From assembly GCF_902364365.1 (NCBI RefSeq), contig NZ_CABJDN010000004.1:328705-392704 (forward strand): a stretch of 64,000 nucleotides of DNA, read 5' to 3'. Position numbers and translations under genes: made by a program. The stretch is from Bacteroides intestinalis (GTDB taxonomy: Bacteria; Bacteroidota; Bacteroidia; Bacteroidales; Bacteroidaceae). Position 1 is the first letter of the stretch. Each line of letters starts with the position of its first letter. Below the pieces are notes generated by a model. The model was not told where the DNA came from, did not search any database, and saw nothing but the letters and a program-made list of their open reading frames with translations. Shown here in pieces: positions 56,601-64,000 of the stretch.

Positions 56601-57720
56601 GACCATTAGTGACTCCCGGTATCTTATTGATTCTCCAACTATGGAAGAAGGATGAAGTGCTGCTGATAAAGCTGGCTCCTCCGCCGTTTGAACCTATCCA
56701 AATGTTTTTGAAGGAGTCTTCAAAGACACAATAAACGGTTGGATTTGATATTCCCCAATAAATATCTTGAATAAACATATGATTAACATTCTTTTTCCCG
56801 GATAAAATCAGGTCTGTGTCTTTGGAGTCGAAATAACAAAGATCAGAGACTGTACCTACCCATATTCGGCCATTACTGGTACTATAGACATTATATACGG
56901 CTCCTTGTATCGTATAGTGAATTCCACTGACATTTTTAAAATTACGGAATGTTTCTCTGAAGGGATCAAAAAGCGATAGTCCGCTGTTGGTTGCAATCCA
57001 GATTTTAGAATTGGTATCAACGAATATAGAATGGATAGTATTATCCGGAAGTGAATTCTTGTTTTGAGGTGAATGAGTGAAATTCTTAAAACTGTTGTTA
57101 TCCGGAGAGAAAATAGTGAATCCGCTATAGGTATGTCCGAGGTATAAATCACCATTGCTGCCTTCAGCCAGTGTCATGATATCATTTGAGGGAAAATCAG
57201 GAACGGTCGATGTATTATAATGTATGAACTGCGAATTGTCGGGATTGTATAAATCTAATCCTTGATTCGTAGCGATCCATACATTCCCGTTAGAAGTGAC
57301 CAGAATATCTTTTATTTCATTGGATATCAGTGTCTCCGGGTCATTCTTATCATGCAAAAAAGAAGAAAATTGCTGTGTTGCACAATCAAATACGTTCACT
57401 CCCATCCATCTGTTGGCAATCCATACCTTATTATTAATAGTGTCTGTAGCAATTTTATTAATATCGTTGCTATTAAGCAATTCTTTATTGGGTTCTTTTA
57501 GGTAGACAGTGAACTTATCTCCGTCGAATCTATTAAGTCCATATTTGGTTGCAAACCATGTGAAGCCATATTTGTCTTGGGTAATATCTGTTACGTAGTT
57601 ACTGGATAGTCCATCTTTCATGACTAAATTAATAGTCGGAATCTGCTGGCAGAAACCTCCTATGGAGTAAACTACTAACGAGAGTAATAAGATTAACTTA
57701 AATGGGCTGCTCTGTTTCAT
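53689..57720 (-). CDS. Hybrid two-component system regulator (HTCS), probably for PUL 4
   Basis: The start at 57720 gives a clean signal peptide (MKQSSPFKLILLLSLVVYSI, ending near GGFCQQ); a frame-open ATG at 57837 adds 39 residues with no such signal and is rejected. The roughly 1343-residue protein has a propeller sensor (LVMKDGLSSNYVTDITQDKYG and many W-IGT repeats, about 25-700), Y_Y_Y, and a transmembrane helix (WWAKLIYIVSIATITFFII). His853 lies in YTNITHELKTPL; the ATPase has DNLLSNAFKYTYKG and GFGIGLALVKNL. The receiver has Asp1141 (SDIMMP) and TKPF. The AraC HTH (EIAHQVGLNSVSYFRECFKEEYG) closes the protein. Divergent orientation to PUL 4 suggests that is its target. Confidence 0.95.
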   Translation of the reverse strand: MKQSSPFKLILLLSLVVYSIGGFCQQIPTINLVMKDGLSSNYVTDITQDKYGFTWFATKYGLNRFDGDKFTVYLKEPNKELLNSNDINKIATDTINNKVWIANRWMGVNVFDCATQQFSSFLHDKNDPETLISNEIKDILVTSNGNVWIATNQGLDLYNPDNSQFIHYNTSTVPDFPSNDIMTLAEGSNGDLYLGHTYSGFTIFSPDNNSFKNFTHSPQNKNSLPDNTIHSIFVDTNSKIWIATNSGLSLFDPFRETFRNFKNVSGIHYTIQGAVYNVYSTSNGRIWVGTVSDLCYFDSKDTDLILSGKKNVNHMFIQDIYWGISNPTVYCVFEDSFKNIWIGSNGGGASFISSTSSFFHSWRINKIPGVTNGLNDKEVLTICVADNGNIWMGTDGGGINVNIDGKNCMFYSHDTGDISSNAYHSSLKDSNGDLWFGNMYNEMGIDVFISKEDRFIHYTPQGNGSVIYCLFEDNQRNVWIGSSNGLEIYNLITKKKKFLNKDNSQLLTNEIRAVSQDKNGNIWIGTLNKGISIYNPESKTMKHINEHTIFENCVINQIFRDSKNRIWIATTEGLVLFPNEQSDTYQLFNTQNGLACNLACSIEEDSEGNIWLSTHSGISCFIESEQRFLNYDHKDGTLFGTYMNNSVGKTQDGTIYFGSINGVCYFNPKDRPSNIILPPVIFTDFKVYGRNPHEDAIDTSIPMTNGKIMLNHNQNIFSITFNVMNKSLQGKVEYAYELEGLEENWINIGGDNQVTFRNIPYRNYKLHIKARYKNQEWQTNYSTLFISINPPFWLSWWAKLIYIVSIATITFFIIKSYKKRLQLRSSLSLEKEKAQKQQELNEERLRFYTNITHELKTPLTLILGPLEDLQCDSRIQEEHMKKISLIHKSTIRLLSLVTQILEFRKTETQNKKLCVIEGNIAEKIQEIGFKYKELNRNADITFDIIIDTNKIHIYFDQEVISMIVDNLLSNAFKYTYKGNITLALRSVIANDIEYTEIEIADTGIGIPQEDISRIFERYYQTNIRKNIPGFGIGLALVKNLVDLHEGTILVDSEPNVGSSFRVRLITNNSYPDAIHINTNLKVPLDEEKSSKPIVLVVEDERDIRDYIAESLMGFYDVLVAENGEQGCQIAFTSIPDIVISDIMMPVKDGIELCKEIKNNIATSHIPVILLTAKDTLQDKTEGYDAGADSYVTKPFSASLLKSRVANLLEGKKKIASLISSSTHLKQSIIKESLNKIDNEFIEKITKIIEENLMDEKIDVPTIAQELSMSYSSLYRKVKALTGMSTGEFIRKLRLRKAEQLLLSGKYNISEIAHQVGLNSVSYFRECFKEEYGMSPSEYIKQLK

Positions 57721-57740
57721 CTTTCTACTATTTTCATCTT

Positions 57741-57748
57741 CAAAATTA
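57741..57748 (-). promoter_or_regulatory. Candidate -7 box for the PUL 4 HTCS
   Basis: CAAAATTA on the plus strand reads TAATTTTG on the minus strand, 20 bases before the chosen start at 57720. This placement also argues against the longer start at 57837, which would lie upstream of the promoter. Confidence 0.45.
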
Positions 57749-57895
57749 CTACTTAATCTCAAACAAATACAAAAATCGGCATTAATAAGCACAATCATGG
57801 TCGCAATCTTTCCAAAAGTCGCCCACAATTCTGTCATTGAAAAAATAACGGCGGTATTCTGAATTATACAGATGCCTGAAGTCTTGAATTGAATT

Positions 57896-57903
57896 TACTT
57901 TTG
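57896..57903 (+). promoter_or_regulatory. Possible -7 box for PUL 4 susC
   Basis: TACTTTTG matches TAnnTTTG but would leave a leader of about 150 nt before susC. A small GGAGA/TCTCC hairpin (57920-57935) falls near the start of that leader. Confidence 0.35.
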
Positions 57904-58060
57904 TCCGGTGAAATCTTTTGGAGAGCTAATTCTCCATCTATGTGAAACCTTAAAATGATTGCCTATGAGAAGCATATAAGAGTTACAATTCTTTTTAATT
58001 TCATTAATTGAGAAACATAATGAATGAGTTTAAGTAGTTAATTTTAAATCACTATTATTT

Positions 58061-61024
58061 ATGAAACATTTTTTTATTTGGATTTTCTTATTTTTTTCTA
58101 TGTCCGGCTTTGCGCAAGATTTGAATATCAAAGGGCAAATCACGGATACATCCGGTGAATCGATTATTGGTGTGAATGTAAAGGTGAAAGGTAAGGATAC
58201 CGGGACTATAACAGATATAGACGGCAACTATCATCTTCAAGCTGCTCCTAATGATATTTTGGTTGTTTCTTATATAGGTTTTATTACTCAGGAAGTGCCT
58301 GTGAAAAATAGAACGGTTGTCGATATACGTTTGATAGAAGATGTGAAAGCATTGGATGAAGTGGTAGTAGTGGGATATGGAACACAACGTAAGGCTGACT
58401 TGACGGGTGCCGTTATACGTGCAGATATTAAAACGTTGAAAAGGTCTCCCAATTCAAATGTTTTGCAATCTTTGCAAGGGAATGTTCCGGGGCTTAATAT
58501 TGGACAGGTTACCAATTCGGGAGGTACTCCGTCGATGTCTATCCGTGGTACAAATACTTTGGGAGGAAACAAGGATGTGCTGGTCATTCTGGACGGCATC
58601 ATTTATACAAGTTCGTTATCTTCAATAAATCCTGATGACATTGAATCTATTGATATCCTGAAAGATGCAAGCTCTACTGCTGTATATGGTGCACAGGCAG
58701 CCAATGGAGTAGTTATGATTACCACTAAAAAAGGTGTGGAAGGGAAACCGAAAATCAGCTTCTCCAGTAGTTATACGTTTTCTAACCCGACCCACAATTA
58801 TCGTCCGATGAATCGTGAAGAGTATCTGGACAATGTCAGAGACTTCTATTATACAGAAGCTTTCCTTGGATCTGATTATACGACTCCTAATCCGGATTTT
58901 GATCTCGCGTCTAAATTGCCGGATGCCCCATTGAGAGATGAAAATGGAAATGTAAGTCCTTATAATTATAGCTGGTGGGATGAAGGTACACAAAGCGGAC
59001 ATTTATTTGAAAACCGTTTTAGTATATCCGGTGGTAGTAAATCCATCAATTATATGCTTTCGTATTCCAATACGGATCAGCGTGGATTTATTGTGAATGA
59101 TGATTTTAAAAGAAACAGCGTTCGTCTGAATCTGAATGCGGAAGTAGCTCCCTGGTGGAAAATAGGAATTCAGACTTTTGGTGCATTTGTGAATCAGGAT
59201 GGTGCGGAGCCTGGTTTGTGGAATCTGATAACCCAATCTCCATTGATTGAACCTTATGACGAAAATGGCAATATAAAGCCATATCCTTTTAATACATTGG
59301 ATACCAACCCTTTTATGGGATCGGATATTGATGATTACGAACGTCATAATTACTTTTTCGGTAATATATCATCCGAAATGAAATTACCTCTTAAAGGATT
59401 AGTGTATCGGTTGAATTTTGGAAATAACTATAGGGTAGACAATCATTTTCAAGCCAGCCAGTATGGGTATAATCTGCAAGGAGAGGCCTATAAGGAACAT
59501 ACCGGCTACTATGATTATACTATAGACAATATTCTGGCTTACAATGCTACATTTGGTGAACATCATGTTGATGCCACATTATTATATGGGGCTTCAGAGC
59601 GTAAATATGATTATACAAAGGCTTTGGGACAAGGATTTACACGCATGACATTGGGCTATAATAGTCTGGAACAGGCAACAACGCGCTATGTATATTCGGA
59701 TGCCTGGAGAGAAGCTCTTTGTTATCAGATGGCCAGAGTCAGTTATCGTCTGATGGATCGGTATTTGATAACGGGTACAGTGCGCAGAGATGGCTTTTCG
59801 GGATTTGCGGCGAATAATAAATATGCAACTTTTCCTTCTATAGCTTTAGGGTGGATGATTTCAGAAGAGTCTTTCTTTAAAATACCCTGGATTGATTATC
59901 TGAAACTGCGCGGGGGATATGGTATCAGTGGAAATCAGACCAGCAGATATAAATCTTTGTCTACAGTAACTTCTGAGATCAGATATATTTTTGGTGATGG
60001 CGGAAAGCCTGTAATCGGACAGGAAATTTCAGCTTTGGGAAATAATAATCTGAAATGGGAAAAAACAGCAGGGATAAACTTAGGGCTTGATTTCACAATT
60101 TTGGGTCAGAGACTCACTGGTTCCGTTGAATATTATTCGACAACTACGAAAGATTTGTTGTATGATGTGGCTTTGCCCGATATTACGGGATTTTCAAAGA
60201 TTGCTTCTAATCTTGGAAAAATCAAAAACAAGGGTTTCGAATTTATTCTCACTTCGAAGAATATACAGACTTCAGATTTTAAATGGACTACCTCACTCAA
60301 TTTTTCGACAAACTCCAATAAGATCGTAACTCTGACAGGAGAAGATAATGATGGAGATGGCATAGAGGATGATAACATATCCAGTAATCTGTTTATAGGC
60401 CAGCCCATTTCTGCGGTATATGGGTATGTAGTAGATGGCATTTATCAGTTGGGTGATGATATACCTGCCGGTTTCTATCCGGGCAATTATCGTATTGTAG
60501 ATATGACTGGAGAGGGAGAAATAACCCCTGAAGACCGTGTCATTTTAGGTAAAGGAGATCCGGCTTACCGATTTGGTATTATGAATACGTTGGAGTATAA
60601 GAATTTTACGCTGAGTTTCTTTATCAATTCTGTTCAAGGAGGAAAAGATGGATATCTGGCAGCTAACTCTTCTTCGTTAGTCAGAGATCAGAATAATCTG
60701 CGTTGGAATCGTATAAGCGCATGGGATTATTGGTCACCGCGCAATCCGGATGCAGTCTATGCGCGTTCCATAAGTACCCCGAAAATAACTCCTACGGTAT
60801 ATGAAGACCGGAGTTTTGTACGTTTGCAGGATGTTTCATTGTCTTATGCTTTTCCGAAGTCTATTACGAACAAAGTTGGTTTGAGTGAAATTGATCTGTT
60901 TTTCAGTGGGAAAAACTTGTTGACTTTTACAAAATGGCATGGTTGGGACCCGGAAGCCGGAAGTACTTATTCGGGCAGGCCGGTAATGAGAAGTTTTTCT
61001 TTTGGTGTTAGTCTTACTTATTAA
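58061..61024 (+). CDS. SusC-like TonB-dependent transporter (PUL 4)
   Basis: A 987-residue transporter with a short signal peptide (MKHFFIWIFLFFSMSGFAQ). The carboxypeptidase-like domain (GQITDTSGESIIGVNVKVKG, TDIDGNYHLQAAP) leads to DEVVVVGYGTQRKADLTGAV, the plug (VLQSLQGNVPGLNI, IDILKDASSTAVYGAQAANG) and a barrel ending FSFGVSLTY. The SusD gene follows after 11 bases. A downstream GH115 suggests a glucuronate-substituted glycan, possibly related to the PUL 3 target, but the two SusC proteins are clearly different in sequence. Confidence 0.97.
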   Translation: MKHFFIWIFLFFSMSGFAQDLNIKGQITDTSGESIIGVNVKVKGKDTGTITDIDGNYHLQAAPNDILVVSYIGFITQEVPVKNRTVVDIRLIEDVKALDEVVVVGYGTQRKADLTGAVIRADIKTLKRSPNSNVLQSLQGNVPGLNIGQVTNSGGTPSMSIRGTNTLGGNKDVLVILDGIIYTSSLSSINPDDIESIDILKDASSTAVYGAQAANGVVMITTKKGVEGKPKISFSSSYTFSNPTHNYRPMNREEYLDNVRDFYYTEAFLGSDYTTPNPDFDLASKLPDAPLRDENGNVSPYNYSWWDEGTQSGHLFENRFSISGGSKSINYMLSYSNTDQRGFIVNDDFKRNSVRLNLNAEVAPWWKIGIQTFGAFVNQDGAEPGLWNLITQSPLIEPYDENGNIKPYPFNTLDTNPFMGSDIDDYERHNYFFGNISSEMKLPLKGLVYRLNFGNNYRVDNHFQASQYGYNLQGEAYKEHTGYYDYTIDNILAYNATFGEHHVDATLLYGASERKYDYTKALGQGFTRMTLGYNSLEQATTRYVYSDAWREALCYQMARVSYRLMDRYLITGTVRRDGFSGFAANNKYATFPSIALGWMISEESFFKIPWIDYLKLRGGYGISGNQTSRYKSLSTVTSEIRYIFGDGGKPVIGQEISALGNNNLKWEKTAGINLGLDFTILGQRLTGSVEYYSTTTKDLLYDVALPDITGFSKIASNLGKIKNKGFEFILTSKNIQTSDFKWTTSLNFSTNSNKIVTLTGEDNDGDGIEDDNISSNLFIGQPISAVYGYVVDGIYQLGDDIPAGFYPGNYRIVDMTGEGEITPEDRVILGKGDPAYRFGIMNTLEYKNFTLSFFINSVQGGKDGYLAANSSSLVRDQNNLRWNRISAWDYWSPRNPDAVYARSISTPKITPTVYEDRSFVRLQDVSLSYAFPKSITNKVGLSEIDLFFSGKNLLTFTKWHGWDPEAGSTYSGRPVMRSFSFGVSLTY

Positions 61025-61035
61025 TCTGATTTATT

Positions 61036-62706
61036 ATGAAAATAAAAATATATACTATTACCTTGTTGCTTTCAGCAGTGCTGGGTTCGTGCAGCAGTTC
61101 TTTTTTGGATGAAGAGCCTTTGGATTTCATGAGTGCAACCAATTCTTTTCTTACCCAAGAGGATATTGATTGTTCAATAAATAATCTTTATTACCTGATA
61201 AGAAGAGAATTTTATAGCAGGGATGAAAATCGTCCGATGGATTACCTTTACGGCACGGATATTGTCTATGATGGTGAACCGAACGGTACGGAGCGACATT
61301 CCAATATGATTTCAGCTTATCATTCAACTGGTAATATTGCATCGGTACACTGGTCATTGCTTTATCATACCATATCAACTGCTAATACTATTATCGACCG
61401 TCTGCCTGTTTCTGAAGTATCAGAAGAGCAAAAGACGATTGCCGAAGCCAAAGCCCGTTTCTTTAGAGGATTTGCATACAGGACCTTGGCCTATCTGTAT
61501 GGTGGGGTACCTCTTTTATTGACGGAAGTCATTGAACCCAAGTTTGATTATGTCAGGGCATCAAAAGAAGAGGTGTTGAAGCAGGCACTTACGGATGTAG
61601 AGTTTGCGGCTGCTCATTTACCCAGTTTGTCCAGTGTGCAGGATGGAGAAGTTTCTAATGCGGCTGCATGTCATTTGCTTTCAGAACTTTATCTGGCAAC
61701 AGCTCAATATCAGAAAGCGGTGGATGCTGCTACAACAGTCATCGATGATCCGGCTACCGGATTGATGTACAATCGCTTTGGTTCCAGAGCCAATGAAGTT
61801 CCGGGAGATGTATATTGGGATTTATTCCGAAAAAATAATCAGAACAGAGGTTCCGGAAACACAGAAGGAATCTGGGTTATTCAGATTGAAACTGACACTC
61901 CCGGCGGCAGTGGTTCCTTGACGGCCAAAGACCAGACATACACTTTGGAAAGGCATCATGCTCCGATGGTTCGTGACGTGAAAGCACATGGCATGAATCC
62001 TTTTAGTTGGCCGATTGGTGATTATACCGGAGGTCGTGGCATTGGTTGGGCCATTTCAACCCGATATTTCAGTGATGAAATATGGAAAGATGATTTCTAT
62101 GGAGACATGAGAAACGCAAATCATAATTTTGTGAGAAAGTTTGCAGTTCATAATAAAGAGTATGCCAAACTTTACGGGGACACCATTGACACTCAGAATC
62201 CGCCGGTAGGGGTTACGGTTCCATCCCGTCCGCTCTATGCTTATCAATCCAAGTGTACTACTCCGTATAATCATCCAGATGGTTTGTATTCCAATTCCAA
62301 AACTTTTGCGCTTAACAGTGGAGCCGGTGCTACATACACGGATCAATATATGTTCAGGCTTGCCGAGACTTACTTGTTGCGTGCTGAGGCTTATCTGGCT
62401 TTAAATGATACAGATAAGGCAGCGGCTGATATCAATGTTATTCGCAATAGAGCTCATGCTAAACCTATATCGGCATCTCAGGTAACATTGGATTATATTC
62501 TGGATGAGAGAATGAGAGAGTTAGGCGTAGAAGAAAGACGTAGAATAACATTGATGAGAATGGGAAAACTTTACGACCGCGTGATGAAATGTAATCCCTA
62601 TTATGCCAAAGAGATGGAAAAACATTATGAATTATGGCCAATACCTTATAAGGAAATTGAAGCTAACAGAGGAGCTGTGTTAGAACAGAACCCCGGATAT
62701 GAATAA
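61036..62706 (+). CDS. SusD-like surface glycan-binding lipoprotein (PUL 4)
   Basis: A 556-residue lipoprotein with lipobox VLGSC. It shows SSFLDEEPLDFMSATNSFLT, the TPR-like AKARFFRGFAYRTLAYLYGGVPLL, MFRLAETYLLRAEAYLALND and LDERMRELGVEERRRITLMR, all diagnostic for RagB/SusD. It would cap the SusC channel encoded 11 bases upstream and select the imported glycan. A perfect 13-bp hairpin lies 41 bases after the stop and before the GH115 gene. Confidence 0.96.
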   Translation: MKIKIYTITLLLSAVLGSCSSSFLDEEPLDFMSATNSFLTQEDIDCSINNLYYLIRREFYSRDENRPMDYLYGTDIVYDGEPNGTERHSNMISAYHSTGNIASVHWSLLYHTISTANTIIDRLPVSEVSEEQKTIAEAKARFFRGFAYRTLAYLYGGVPLLLTEVIEPKFDYVRASKEEVLKQALTDVEFAAAHLPSLSSVQDGEVSNAAACHLLSELYLATAQYQKAVDAATTVIDDPATGLMYNRFGSRANEVPGDVYWDLFRKNNQNRGSGNTEGIWVIQIETDTPGGSGSLTAKDQTYTLERHHAPMVRDVKAHGMNPFSWPIGDYTGGRGIGWAISTRYFSDEIWKDDFYGDMRNANHNFVRKFAVHNKEYAKLYGDTIDTQNPPVGVTVPSRPLYAYQSKCTTPYNHPDGLYSNSKTFALNSGAGATYTDQYMFRLAETYLLRAEAYLALNDTDKAAADINVIRNRAHAKPISASQVTLDYILDERMRELGVEERRRITLMRMGKLYDRVMKCNPYYAKEMEKHYELWPIPYKEIEANRGAVLEQNPGYE

Positions 62707-62747
62707 AGTAGATAAATTTAGGGGTAGAAGGTATGTTGTTTTTAGTC

Positions 62748-62777
62748 ATTGTGTGTCTGCATTTGCAGACACACAAT
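62748..62777 (+). repeat. Perfect intercistronic hairpin after PUL 4 susD
   Basis: ATTGTGTGTCTGC (62748-62760) pairs exactly with GCAGACACACAAT (62765-62777) around a 4-nt ATTT loop. No T-run follows, so transcription probably continues into the GH115 gene. Confidence 0.8.
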
Positions 62778-62805
62778 CAGTAGTAATTAAAATATAGTTT
62801 ATGTT

Positions 62806-64000
62806 ATGATGAGATTTTGGTTAATATTCATGTATATGTTTCTTCCGGTAATGTGCTGGGGACAGATTATTGTTAAAGAAACTGGAGGCATGACAGCCTT
62901 TCCGTTAGTGTCTTCCCATAAGGCAGTGATTTATTATGATGTCCGGGATTATGGTGTAGTAGAAAAAACAGCTTGTCTTTTGGCTGAAGATATAAAGCGG
63001 GTGACTAATAAGAAAGTACCTGTTTCTTCGAAAAAGGTTTCTGCGGAGTATGCCGTTGTTGTGGGGACAGTGGGACATAATGCTTTTATTGACCGATTGG
63101 TGGCAGAGGGACAATTAGATGTGTCTGCTATTCGTGGTGGTTGGGAACAGTTTGTTGTTAAAACGATAGATGATCCTGCCAAAGGAGTGAAAAAAGTGCT
63201 TGTCATTGCCGGATGTGACAGGCGTGGTACAGCCTATGGCGTATTCACACTGTCAGAGGCTATAGGAGTGTCTCCTCTGTACTGGTGGGCTGATGTGCCA
63301 ACTAAAAGAAAGTCTCAATTATATATTGAGAACATAAACTATGTTTCTCAGGCCCCGTCTGTTCAGTACAGGGGTATCTTTATTAATGATGAAGGTTGGG
63401 GAATAACTCCATGGGCCGGAAAGACGTTTGATAAAGAACTGGGTGACATCGGACCGAAAACTTATGCTAAGGTGTGTGAATTGATTCTCCGGATGAAAGG
63501 TAATATGCTGGCACCCGCGATGCATCCTTCTTCGGGTGCTTTCAATAAGTATCCTGAAAACAAATTAGTTGCTGATAGTTATGGAATTATAATGAGTTCT
63601 TCTCATTGCGAACCGTTACTCTTTAATAATGTAACGGAGTGGGATAAAAAAACAATGGGAGAATGGAATTATATAACTAACAAAGGAGGAATCAATAAGA
63701 TACTCGATCGGCGGGTATCAGAGAATGCTCCGTATGAGAACATTTATACGATTGCTATGCGTGGTATTCATGACGCCGGACTCGTAGGTGTTCCCAAAGA
63801 TAAAGAAGTCAGCTTGGTAGAGGAGGTCATTGCTGACCAAAGAGATATTTTGAAGAAACATATAGATTCTTCTCTTGACTCTATTCCTCAGATTTTTGTT
63901 CCCTATAAAGAAGTACTTGACATTTATGAAAGAGGGTTGAGGCTTCCGGAAGACATTATGTTGGTTTGGCCGGATGATAATTTCGGTTATATCAAACGAT
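62806..64000 (+). CDS. GH115 alpha-glucuronidase (PUL 4), 3' end cut by the window
   Basis: About 398 codons are present from ATG 62806 (signal peptide MMRFWLIFMYMFLPVMCWGQ) to the right edge, with no stop. Motifs parallel the PUL 3 enzyme: YGVFTLSEAIGVSPLYWWADV, YRGIFINDEGWGITPWAG, SSSHCEPL, AMRGIHDAG and WPDDNFGYIKR at the edge. The family removes (4-O-methyl-)glucuronic acid side groups. The two GH115 proteins share the domain order but differ at many positions, so they are distant paralogues rather than a recent duplication. An ATG at 62801 is followed at once by a stop in its own frame and is not the start. Confidence 0.92.
   Translation, partial: MMRFWLIFMYMFLPVMCWGQIIVKETGGMTAFPLVSSHKAVIYYDVRDYGVVEKTACLLAEDIKRVTNKKVPVSSKKVSAEYAVVVGTVGHNAFIDRLVAEGQLDVSAIRGGWEQFVVKTIDDPAKGVKKVLVIAGCDRRGTAYGVFTLSEAIGVSPLYWWADVPTKRKSQLYIENINYVSQAPSVQYRGIFINDEGWGITPWAGKTFDKELGDIGPKTYAKVCELILRMKGNMLAPAMHPSSGAFNKYPENKLVADSYGIIMSSSHCEPLLFNNVTEWDKKTMGEWNYITNKGGINKILDRRVSENAPYENIYTIAMRGIHDAGLVGVPKDKEVSLVEEVIADQRDILKKHIDSSLDSIPQIFVPYKEVLDIYERGLRLPEDIMLVWPDDNFGYIKR

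Noticed and set aside
57721..57837. Longer N-terminus for the PUL 4 HTCS
   Set aside because: The extra 39 residues are not signal-like, whereas the Met encoded at 57720 begins a standard signal peptide and a -7 box lies just upstream of it.

Overview
The window is a run of polysaccharide utilization loci (PULs) from a gut Bacteroides. The evidence is four SusC/SusD pairs, giant hybrid two-component regulators, Bacteroides-type -7 boxes (TAnnTTTG) and the near absence of Shine-Dalgarno sequences. The enzyme repertoire resembles the B. cellulosilyticus/B. intestinalis group, but that is an inference; no marker gene fixes the species. No rRNA, tRNA, CRISPR or insertion sequence was recognised.

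PUL 1 (1-28028, plus strand). It opens with the C-terminal end of a hybrid two-component system (HTCS), then SusC, SusD, an unrecognised lipoprotein and about eleven carbohydrate-active enzymes: GH43 (exo-galactanase-like), GH16, DUF2264/GH154-type, a BNR-type beta-propeller, GH105, tandem GH43-GH43, GH97-GH43 fusion, GH43-like-GH51 fusion, GH51, GH2 and GH43. This is the set expected for type II arabinogalactan (AGP): beta-1,3-galactan backbone cleavage, removal of arabinofuranose, galactose/arabinopyranose and glucuronate, and processing of rhamnose-glucuronate caps. Internal promoters and hairpins divide it into sub-operons.

PUL 2 (28169-37539, plus). A membrane-anchored propeller/AraC regulator with no kinase or receiver domain precedes SusC, SusD and a short GH31. 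A compact promoter-terminator pair follows (37642-37792) and could encode a small RNA.

PUL 3 (37853-53627). An HTCS and an HU-type DNA-binding protein on the minus strand lie divergent to SusC, SusD, a decayed GH28 gene, a CE12-type esterase/polysaccharide deacetylase fusion and a GH115 alpha-glucuronidase. The target is probably an acetylated, glucuronate-decorated pectic or hemicellulosic glycan.

PUL 4 (53689 to the right edge). A second minus-strand HTCS is divergent to SusC, SusD and a second GH115 cut by the window end.

In each PUL the SusC/SusD complex should import oligosaccharides across the outer membrane. Periplasmic or surface enzymes trim them, and the periplasmic propeller sensors read the products to switch on the adjacent genes.
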